This document shows, in pieces, positions 26,689 to 33,989 of a stretch of DNA of 64,000 nt. The stretch comes from RI-153 sp963752935 (GTDB lineage: Bacteria > Chloroflexota > Anaerolineae > Caldilineales > Caldilineaceae). The stretch's first letter is position 1, and each line of letters begins with the position of its first letter. The stretch lies in contig CAVWAL010000004.1 of the NCBI GenBank assembly GCA_963752935.1, positions 248,001 through 312,000 of the forward strand, given 5' to 3'. A program made the position numbers and the translations under genes. The notes under the pieces were generated by a model, which saw nothing but the letters and a program-made list of their open reading frames with translations, searched no databases and was not told the origin of the DNA.

Positions 26689-27997
26689 ATGACCACCAAA
26701 ACCAGCGAAATTCTCGAAAAACAGCACGCGCACCTCTGGCCCAATCATCTGCTCTATTACACCGAACCGCTGCCTCTGGAACGAGGGGATGGCCTCTACG
26801 TTTGGGATGTGGAGGGCAATCAGTATCTTGACTTCTTCGCCGGCATCTTGACCACGAGTGTGGGGCACAACAACCCCAAGGTGAACAGACGTGTCCACGA
26901 ACAGGTGGACAAGCTGCTGCACACCTCTACGCTTTACCCCAGCGAGAACCATGTGACACTGGGCGAGAAGCTGGCTGAAATCACCCCAGGTGATCTTAAC
27001 ACCTTCTATTTTGGCACCTCGGGCACCGACGCCGACGAGACGGCGGTGATGATCGCCAAGATCTACACAGGTTATCAGGAGATCATCGCCCTGCGTCATG
27101 GGTACAGCGGCAAGTCGCCCATGGGTATGGCGCTAACCGGGCAGGCGCCCTGGCGCATCGGCGGCAGCCAGGTGGTGGGCATCAAACACGCGCTCACGCC
27201 CTACTGTTACCGCTGCCCGCTCAAGATGACGTATCCGTCCTGTGGCGTCGCCTGCGCCGAGGATGTGGAAGATGTGATCCGCACCAGCACATCGGGCAAG
27301 ATCGCCGCCTTTTTGGCCGAACCGATTCAGGGCGTGGGCGGCTTCATCACGCCCCCCGCCGAATACTTCGCCATCGTACAAGAGATTGTCCACCGCTATG
27401 GCGGGCTGATGATCATTGACGAGGTGCAGACGGGCTTTGGCCGCACCGGCGACCATTGGTTTGGCATCGAACACGCCGGGATCGTGCCCGATGTGATCAC
27501 CATGGCCAAGGGGATCGCCAATGGCCTGCCCCTTTCGGCCACAGCCACCACCGCCGAGATCGCGCAAAGCACCGTCGGGGCAGGGTCGACGATCAGCACC
27601 TTCGGCGGCAACCCCGTTTCCACGGCGGCGGCATTGGGCGTGCTCGAAGCCCTGCACGAGGACGCGCCGCCTGCGCGCAGCGCCGATGTGGGCGGGCACC
27701 TGCGGGCGGGGTTGGATCGGCTCTTCGAGAAGTATCCGTTGATCGGCGACGTGCGCGGCCGCGGGCTGATGCAGGGTGTGGAATTGGTGCTCGATCGCAA
27801 GAGCAAAGAACCTGCGCCCAAGCAGGTGTCCGCCATTTTTGAGGCTACCCGATCGCTGGGCCTGCTCATCGGCAAGGGCGGTCTTTACGGGAATACGCTG
27901 CGCATTGCCCCGCCCCTCACCGCCAACCAAAGAGCACGTCGACGAAGCGTTGCAGAAACTCGATGTGGCCTTTGCCCGGGTGCAGGAGACGGTGTGA
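26689..27997 (+). CDS. Class III PLP aminotransferase (AGXT2-like), frameshifted near the C-terminus
   Basis: Fold type I, class III aminotransferase. Features include FFAGILTTSVGHNNP, GTSGTDADETAV (PLP phosphate), IIDEVQTGFGRTG with the PLP-contacting Asp, and the Schiff-base Lys in MAKGIANGLP. The PYCYRCPLKMTYPSCG segment resembles AGXT2-type enzymes. An extra C at 27927-27928 shifts the frame after LRIAPPLTAN. The correct ending (KEHVDEALQKLDVAFARVQETV) continues in the next frame to TGA at 27997, while the unshifted frame reads nonsense to 28050. In this module it would transaminate putrescine, 4-aminobutyrate or a related amine. Possibly still functional or a sequence error. Confidence 0.87.
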
Positions 27998-28054
27998 TAC
28001 TATCCACGATCCGGCTGAAATCTACCGGCCCTCCTTACCTTTACCCATAAGGGG

Positions 28055-28262
28055 GGTATGAAGAGCGGATTCGGTTTGACCCTTGGTACGGGCACGAGGG
28101 GGATGGGGGCGACGTCTCGCCCATTGTCGCAGATCTCCGTCCCATCCCCCTCATGCCCCGACAACCGGCCCAATATCACGAAGAAGTATCCCAGTCGTAG
28201 AACCTAGATCGGCCGCTGTTTGCCAGACCTGTGCCGACTGCGGACTTGTGGGTAAAGGTTAG
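28055..28262 (-). repeat. Inverted solitary copy of the 294-bp repeat
   Basis: About 208 bp closely matching the reverse complement of the tandem repeat at 36665-37486, including the paired blocks of GGGGGATGGG and CCCATCCCCC. The inner region is itself nearly palindromic. No coding capacity seen. Confidence 0.85.
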
Positions 28263-28301
28263 ACCCTGGGGAGGGTTGGGGAGGGGTCTTCTCGCCGGCA
28301 T

Positions 28302-28348
28302 TAAGCTAAGCTCCGTTTGAGCAAGTGCCTTATCTTAACGCCTATGGG
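28302..28348 (+). repeat. Family C element, reduced copy
   Basis: Contains the subterminal block CTCCGTTTGAGCAAGTGC and then the right terminal arm (28329-28346). The central hairpin region of copy 1 is absent and the left arm is shortened. Confidence 0.7.
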
Positions 28349-28366
28349 CAAGAGGGCCAGGTCGAT

Positions 28367-28531
28367 TTCGCCATGCGCCGGCTCGAACATGCCTGCATTA
28401 CCCCGGTGGAACCGTCCACGGTGGCGGCGATTGTGATCGAACCTGTGCAGCGAAAGGGAAGTTTTGGCACAAAACCGCCAGATTTCTTACAGCGCATCCA
28501 CCGAATCTGTGGTACATATAGAGTTGTGACG
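28367..28531 (+). pseudogene. Remnant of a class III aminotransferase gene
   Basis: About 55 codons read like an internal piece of a GabT-type aminotransferase: EHACITPVEPSTVAAIVIEPVQ, then PDFLQRIHRICGTYRVVTVA in the right order. The glycine-rich loop after EPVQ is degraded (RKGSFG) and the DEVQ segment is missing. Flanking sequence has no further homology that I can see and stops appear at once. It lies between repeat elements and aguA, so it is probably the relic of a second aminotransferase of this module. A chance resemblance is unlikely but possible. Confidence 0.6.
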
Positions 28532-28690
28532 GTGGCAAAGGTGGCAATCTGCCTGCTTGCGTTGATGCTACCGAAGCGGTTAAGATGATAAGCGAGCCCG
28601 CACTTCTGAATTGAGTAGCTGAACCAGATCAAAAAGATCCTGTCAGCGCAGAGCTCAACGGTGAACTAGAAAACTACGATAACTTCTAAC

Positions 28691-29836
28691 ATGACTTACT
28701 ACTACCCTTCTTTTCTTGAAAATTCGAGCCTGCACTCCTTCCCTGCGGAGGATGGTTTTCACATGCCCGCTGAGTGGGAGCCACATGCCCGCTGCTGGAT
28801 GCTCTGGCCCGAGCGCGAGGATATTTGGCGGCGCGAGGCCGGCCCGGCGCAAGAAGCCTTTGCCGCGGTCGCCGAGTCCATCTCGCGCTTTGAACCGGTG
28901 GTGATGGGTGTAATGCCCCGCCAATGGGATCGGGCGCGGCGCATGTTGCCCGACGAGGTGCAAGTGGTGGAAATGCACTACGACGACGCCTGGATGCGCG
29001 ATGTCGGCCCTACCTTTGTGATCAACGAGAAGGGCGAAGTGCGCGGTATCGACTGGGAATTCAATGCCTGGGGTGGTCTCTACCAGGACTATGCCCAGGA
29101 TCAGCGTGTGGCGCGGCAAGTGCTCGAACAGAGCGATTTGGAACGCTATGCGGCGGACCTGGTGATGGAGGGCGGTGCTCTGCATGTGGACGGTGAAGGC
29201 ACACTGCTGGTTGTCGCCGAGAATCTACTCAACGATAACCGCAACCCGCACATGAGCCGCGCCGATATCGAAGGCGCACTGCGTGAGTACCTCCATGTCG
29301 AAACAATCATCTGGCTGCCCTATGGCCTGTTCGACGATGAAACCGATGGCCATGTTGACAACCTCTGCTGCTTTGTGCGCCCTGGCGTCGTCGCCCTATC
29401 CTGGACCGATGATCCCGGTGACCCGCAGTTTGCGCGGTCGCACCTGGCTTACCAGGCGCTGTCCAACGCCGTAGACGCCAGGGGCCGCCGTCTGGAGATC
29501 CACAAAATCCACCAGCCGGGGCCGCTCTATCTTTCGCATGAGGAAGCGTTCGGGGTTGTGCTGCGCGGCGGCAGCTATAACCGCACGGCGGGCCAGCGAC
29601 TGGCCGGATCGTACATCAATTACTATGTCGCCAACGGCGGTGTGGTTGTCCCTGTCTTTGACGATCCGTATGATGAAGCCGCGCTGGAAACGATCCAATC
29701 CCTTTACCCGGATCGCGAGGTTGTTGGCGTCGCCGCCCGTGAAATTCTACTGGGGGGTGGCAACGTCCACTGCATTACACAGCAGCAACCGCGCGGAAGC
29801 CGTGATGAAGAGCAAGATAGTCAGATGATCAGGTGA
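28691..29836 (+). CDS. aguA: Agmatine deiminase
   Basis: 381 residues, usual for AguA (peptidylarginine deiminase family). Typical segments are MPAEWEPHARCWMLWPER (about 25-42), DDAWMRDVGPTFV (about 98), EGGALHVDGEGT, GLFDDETDGHVDNLC with catalytic His, and the C-terminal catalytic Cys in GGGNVHCITQQQP. The enzyme hydrolyses agmatine to N-carbamoylputrescine and ammonia, the substrate of the AguB protein at 24076. Unusually, aguA and aguB are separated by 3.7 kb holding repeats, a transporter and aminotransferase genes. The ribosome site is weak, so the exact start is less certain. Confidence 0.95.
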   Translation: MTYYYPSFLENSSLHSFPAEDGFHMPAEWEPHARCWMLWPEREDIWRREAGPAQEAFAAVAESISRFEPVVMGVMPRQWDRARRMLPDEVQVVEMHYDDAWMRDVGPTFVINEKGEVRGIDWEFNAWGGLYQDYAQDQRVARQVLEQSDLERYAADLVMEGGALHVDGEGTLLVVAENLLNDNRNPHMSRADIEGALREYLHVETIIWLPYGLFDDETDGHVDNLCCFVRPGVVALSWTDDPGDPQFARSHLAYQALSNAVDARGRRLEIHKIHQPGPLYLSHEEAFGVVLRGGSYNRTAGQRLAGSYINYYVANGGVVVPVFDDPYDEAALETIQSLYPDREVVGVAAREILLGGGNVHCITQQQPRGSRDEEQDSQMIR

Positions 29837-29914
29837 GGCGAAGAGGTGCAGAGGCAAGGATCTTGGTCAGATTCTGCTCGCTGCTTCTGCACCTCCCTAT
29901 TCAGGTGGGGTCCA

Positions 29915-30994
29915 ATGGCGAAGCTACGTCTACTTGAAGTTTCCGGCTCTTACTACAACATGGGTTACGCCCATGGCCGGGCCTATGCAGCCGATATTCG
30001 ACGCTACAGCGAGGAAAGGGTGGCGCTGGCCGGCAGCGCCGGGTGGACGGGCCATGAGCTGGCGCGAGAGGATATCATCGCTCTGGGCGAGGCCTGTGTG
30101 GCCGAACATGAGGCCTACGCGCCCGATCTGATGGATGAACTGCGCGGCATCGCCGACGCCACCGGCCTGACCCTGGCCGAACTGATCATCACGAATGGCT
30201 TCACCGACTTTGTAGACACCGTCTACACCCACGCTCGTCAAGAGGCGGCAACCGCGCTGGTCGCCGACGATTGTACTGCTTTCATCGTCCCCAACAGCCG
30301 CACGGCCGAGGGGCATGGGTTCTTTGGCCAGACATGGGACATGCACGCCAGTTCCACTGACTATGTGATTCTACTCCGCTGTCGCCCCAACGACGCCCCC
30401 TCTTGCCTCACCTTTACCATCACCGGCTGCGTCGGCATGATTGGCATGAACGACGCCGGCATCTGCGTGGGCATCAATAACTTGTTGGGCGGCGATGGGC
30501 AGGTCGGCGTTACCTGGCCCTTTGTCGTACGCAAGGCACTGCAACAGACCGACATTCAATCTGCACTGCGCTGTATCGGCGAGGCCAGGCTGGCCGGCGC
30601 ACACAATTACCTTCTCTTCGACAAAGAAGGCAACGGCTACAATATCGAAGCGACTTCCACCGCATCTGCCGTTACCCGCCTGGACGGCGACGCCGTTGTT
30701 CACACCAATCACTGCCTCGTCTCCGACACCCTGGCTCGCTGTCGCCCGCGTGCTGCTGCATCACAAAAAAGCACCGAAGCGCGGCTGGCGCGTGCCACCC
30801 AGCTACTAGAACGGACTGAAACCACACCGGACTCTCTTATGGAACTCACACGAGACGAAACCATCTGTGTTCGCTCTACCCCGCCTCTGCATCTTGAAAG
30901 CTGCGGCGCCGCCATTATGCGCCCTGCCACCGGCGATTTTTGGGCAGTGTGGGGTTTGCCCGCCGACAATCCATACGAACACTTCCATCTCTGA
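29915..30994 (+). CDS. C45 family autoproteolytic acyltransferase/hydrolase
   Basis: 359 residues from the ATG at 29915, preceded by AGGTGGGG. It belongs to the Ntn-hydrolase C45 (acyl-CoA:6-aminopenicillanate acyltransferase) family: early GSYYNMGYAHG, then the self-cleavage site before Cys in VADDCTAFIV (about residue 120), and WDMHASSTDYVILLR, GCVGMIGMNDAGICVGINNL and HTNHCL. After autocleavage such enzymes hydrolyse or transfer acyl groups on amide nitrogen. Next to aguA and two GNATs, it might remove or exchange an acyl group on an amine, which is inference. Confidence 0.88.
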   Translation: MAKLRLLEVSGSYYNMGYAHGRAYAADIRRYSEERVALAGSAGWTGHELAREDIIALGEACVAEHEAYAPDLMDELRGIADATGLTLAELIITNGFTDFVDTVYTHARQEAATALVADDCTAFIVPNSRTAEGHGFFGQTWDMHASSTDYVILLRCRPNDAPSCLTFTITGCVGMIGMNDAGICVGINNLLGGDGQVGVTWPFVVRKALQQTDIQSALRCIGEARLAGAHNYLLFDKEGNGYNIEATSTASAVTRLDGDAVVHTNHCLVSDTLARCRPRAAASQKSTEARLARATQLLERTETTPDSLMELTRDETICVRSTPPLHLESCGAAIMRPATGDFWAVWGLPADNPYEHFHL

Positions 30995-31160
30995 CTGCCT
31001 TCCTCCCCTCTCAGTGAACACCCGCGCCTGAGCGACAATTCCATTCACCGTTCCACAAAGACGCACCGCCCGCCTTAGCGTACGTAAATCGAGCTATCCA
31101 ACGCGTCGATTTCAACTACGTTTTTCAACCCAAGGGGGGCCGCTTGGCGGCGAACGAACC

Positions 31161-31799
31161 ATGGACAATCAAATAACCTATACGAATCTGCGACCTGAGC
31201 ATGCTGCACAGTTGCACCTGTTGCAGTTAACCTGTTTCCCGAACGTGCCGCCTGAGTGTCTCTTCAGCGAAGAAGACCTTGTGCGTCTGGCCGAAACCGT
31301 GGCCGACCTGGTTTTTGTCGCCTTTGACGGTGACAAAGCCGTGGGGTTAGGAAGCGGCATGTTGTGTGACTTCAACTTCGGCAAGCCCCAGCACACGCTC
31401 GACGAATTTGTAGGCGACGGCAGTTGTAAGAATCATAATCCACGCGGGGCGTACTATTACGGCACCGACATCAGCGTACACCCCGGGTATCGGCGGCGCG
31501 GCATCGGCGGCACGCTCTATGAACTGCGCAAAGGCGTCGTGCGCCGTTTGAACAAGCGGGGCATCATCGCCGGCGGAGAAATTCCCGGCTACGCACGGTA
31601 TATTGGGCAGATGTCTGCGCAGGACTACATCGCCAGCGTCGTTGCCGGCGAGATCTACGATCCGACGCTCAATTTCCAACTGCGCAATGGATTCCAGGTG
31701 CGGGGTACGTTGAAAAACTACTTCCATGACAAGACCACACGCGGTTGGGCATCGTTGATCGTGTGGGAAAATCCAGACTACCGGGAGCCGGCACCGTGA
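31161..31799 (+). CDS. GNAT acetyltransferase, tandem copy 1
   Basis: 212 residues. The acetyl-CoA pyrophosphate loop is RRRGIGGTLY, after TDISVHPGY. The downstream GEIPGYARYIGQMSAQDYIASVV and DPTLNFQLRNGFQVRGTLKNY are, as I recall, features of the GNAT domain found fused to a nitrilase in proteins such as B. subtilis YhcX. Here it is free-standing, but the cluster has a separate nitrilase (AguB). A polyamine or agmatine acceptor is inferred from context. The next gene is a paralogue that overlaps its stop codon. Confidence 0.87.
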   Translation: MDNQITYTNLRPEHAAQLHLLQLTCFPNVPPECLFSEEDLVRLAETVADLVFVAFDGDKAVGLGSGMLCDFNFGKPQHTLDEFVGDGSCKNHNPRGAYYYGTDISVHPGYRRRGIGGTLYELRKGVVRRLNKRGIIAGGEIPGYARYIGQMSAQDYIASVVAGEIYDPTLNFQLRNGFQVRGTLKNYFHDKTTRGWASLIVWENPDYREPAP

Positions 31800-32443
31800 G
31801 TCGGATCGAGGCTGTGGATCGGATCGAGATTGTGAACATCCGCCCGCGACATGCGCCCGGATTGGCTCAGCTTCAGCGCGAGTGCTTCCCCACTCTGGGC
31901 GCACAGGAGCTAATGACCGAGGACCATTTCCTCAGCCACTGCGAGATCTTCCCTGAGGGCGATTTTGTGGTGCTGAGTGGAGAGCGCGTGATTGGCCTGG
32001 GATCGGGTTTCTTCACCGACTTTGATTTCGATGCGCCGCACCACACCTTTCTTGAAGTAATCGCCGGGGGGTACTACACCAACCACGATCCCAACGGCGC
32101 GTACTATTACGGCGCCGACATCAGCGTTCACCCCGACTTCCGCGGACAGGGGATCGGGCGCCTGCTCTATGACACCCGCAAAGATCTCGTGCGTCGCTAC
32201 GCCAAAAAAGGCATCGTCGGCGGTGGCGTGCTGCCCGGTTATGTCCACTACAAAGGCAAGATCACACCCGCTGAGTATGTCGAGCTTGTGGTGCGCGGCC
32301 AACTCAGCGATCCGACCCTCACCTTTCAACTGCACAACGGCTTCAAGGTGCTGGGGATGCTCGAAAACTACATCGAAGACAGCGCGTCCGACAACTGGGC
32401 GGCGTTGATTGTCTGGGAAAATGAAGAGCTTGGAAGTGGGTGA
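31796..32443 (+). CDS. GNAT acetyltransferase, tandem copy 2
   Basis: 215 residues from the GTG at 31796, which overlaps the TGA of copy 1 (GTGA) and has GGGAG nine bases upstream, indicating translational coupling. A frame from 31745 is open but lies within the first gene. Closely similar to copy 1 throughout: GADISVHPDFRGQGIGRLLY, GGVLPGYVHYKGKITPAEYVELVV and DPTLTFQLHNGFKVLGMLENY. A local duplication, possibly forming a heterodimer. Substrate not known. Confidence 0.87.
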   Translation: MSRIEAVDRIEIVNIRPRHAPGLAQLQRECFPTLGAQELMTEDHFLSHCEIFPEGDFVVLSGERVIGLGSGFFTDFDFDAPHHTFLEVIAGGYYTNHDPNGAYYYGADISVHPDFRGQGIGRLLYDTRKDLVRRYAKKGIVGGGVLPGYVHYKGKITPAEYVELVVRGQLSDPTLTFQLHNGFKVLGMLENYIEDSASDNWAALIVWENEELGSG

Positions 32444-32453
32444 TGGGCGCACC

Positions 32454-32499
32454 GGGTCGGCGATGGCATCTGCCCCAAAGCGAGTGGCACCGCCGACCC
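32454..32499. terminator. Hairpin between convergent genes
   Basis: A 9-bp GC-rich perfect stem (32454-32462 with 32491-32499) and a 28-nt loop, with no T-run. It lies between the convergent GNAT and oxidoreductase genes. Confidence 0.3.
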
Positions 32500-32517
32500 A
32501 ATCCCCAGGTTACCCGG

Positions 32518-33831
32518 TCATCCTGTCACCAACTCGGCCTGCGCCCGAAACGCCGCCATCTCGATCGGCTTGTGGCTCAGGCGCGCTTCTTCGGCGGCAA
32601 AGGCAAGGAGGTGGCTTTCCAGCGAGGTGCGTACATCGGTGAGGGCTTTCTCTTCCCCGCGCAGCACGCGCAGGAAAGATCCCATGGTGCCCCAGTCGCC
32701 GCCGCCGTGCCCGCTGCTGGCGGTAGGGATCGGCACGATCTCGGGTTCACGCTTGCCGTGATCGTAGATGGCGATCTCGTCGGGCTTACCAAAGCGGGCG
32801 CGCAGCGTAGCCCTGGTGCCGTCGTAACGCATCGATCGGTGTTCTTCATTGGAATGACCGTGCATGATCAGGGTCACCGATGCCCCGTTCTCTAACTCCA
32901 TCATGACCGTCTGATGATCGACCACATTGTTGTCGCAGCGGTAGACACAGCGCCCATAGGGGCCTGTCTCTATGGCGCGCCGGCGGCCTTCCCAACTGAG
33001 ATCGTTGGTGATGGTCATAAACGGCCAGACTGGCGGCGCCGTCTCCCCTTCCACCAACGCGCGTGGACCGGGCAACAGCCGCGCGTCCAGATAGATGCCA
33101 ATCGCCGACCACGGACATTCGGCCTCGATGGGGCAGCCGTCCGTGCAGCGCAGCGGAATCTCCGGCCCCACAGATTCGGGGCGATAGTGTAAGAGCGACC
33201 CCACCGAACTGAGCCGCTTGACGCGATGCTGCAAATTCCAGACCAGAATGTCTAGATCGTGGCAACACTTGGCCAGGATCATGGGTGTGGACAGTTCCTT
33301 ATTGCGCCAGTTGCCGCGCACGAAACTGTGGGCCATGTGCCACCATGCCACGTTCTCACGGTGCTCCACGGTCACAATCTCGCCGAGTCGGCCGCTGTCT
33401 AAAATGTCATGTAGCGTGCGCCAGAAAGGCGTGTAGCGCAGCACATGGCAGATCTGGAGCGTACGCCCTGTCTGTTCTGATGTCTGTGCCAGTCTCACAC
33501 AGCCTTCCAACGAGTCGGCCATTGGCTTTTCCAGCATCACGTCGTAACCGGCCTGCATGGCGGCCACAGCCGGCTCCACGTGCATCTGATCCTGCGTGGT
33601 GATCAGCGCGCCGTCGGCCATCTGCCCCCGCGCCAGGATCTCCTGCCACGTGGCGAACGTCTGCGATGCATCCAGATCATGGTCCTCGGCAAAGCGTTGG
33701 CGCCGGATCGGATCCGGTTCGGCCACGCCCACAAAACGCACCTCGTCGGGATGTTCGAAGGCATAGGTTGCATACGAATTTGCTCCTCGCGCCCCGGCAC
33801 CGAGGAGGATCAGCTCAATTGGTTTTGTCAC
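32518..33831 (-). CDS. Gfo/Idh/MocA family oxidoreductase (1 of 7)
   Basis: 437 residues from a GTG at 33831, with GAGGAA seven bases upstream. Rossmann motif LGAGARG (9-15), the family's EKPMA at about 100, and a C-terminal GFO/IDH/MOCA alpha-beta domain. It is longer than most because of an insert (about 240-300) holding cysteines in CTDGCPIEAECPW, which could bind metal or be structural. Such enzymes oxidise or reduce sugars or cyclitols with NAD(P). It directly follows the DUF4091 gene on the same strand. Confidence 0.9.
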   Translation of the reverse strand: MTKPIELILLGAGARGANSYATYAFEHPDEVRFVGVAEPDPIRRQRFAEDHDLDASQTFATWQEILARGQMADGALITTQDQMHVEPAVAAMQAGYDVMLEKPMADSLEGCVRLAQTSEQTGRTLQICHVLRYTPFWRTLHDILDSGRLGEIVTVEHRENVAWWHMAHSFVRGNWRNKELSTPMILAKCCHDLDILVWNLQHRVKRLSSVGSLLHYRPESVGPEIPLRCTDGCPIEAECPWSAIGIYLDARLLPGPRALVEGETAPPVWPFMTITNDLSWEGRRRAIETGPYGRCVYRCDNNVVDHQTVMMELENGASVTLIMHGHSNEEHRSMRYDGTRATLRARFGKPDEIAIYDHGKREPEIVPIPTASSGHGGGDWGTMGSFLRVLRGEEKALTDVRTSLESHLLAFAAEEARLSHKPIEMAAFRAQAELVTG

Positions 33832-33859
33832 GGTATTTCCTCATTGCTACGTTGTGGCG

Positions 33860-33930
33860 TAAATCCCACGGCGGAAGTATGGCGTCTACATCACTGATAG
33901 AGAGCGTCGGCAGATTTCCACCGGGATTTA
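33860..33930 (+). repeat. Palindromic miniature element, family B, copy 2
   Basis: 71 bp with terminal inverted repeats TAAATCCCACGGCGGAA and TTCCACCGGGATTTA, and the shared interior AGAGAGCGTCGGCA. It lies between the oxidoreductase and DUF4091 genes. Confidence 0.75.
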
Positions 33931-33989
33931 CTGGTGTATGAAAGAAGACGCCGCTGCGGACAGCGGACGATCGATAACAAGCATTTCCT

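Noticed and set aside
27998..28050. Native C-terminus of the aminotransferase in the unshifted frame
   Set aside because: The tail is Arg/Cys-rich and unlike the family. The alternative frame gives the normal helix and stop at 27997.
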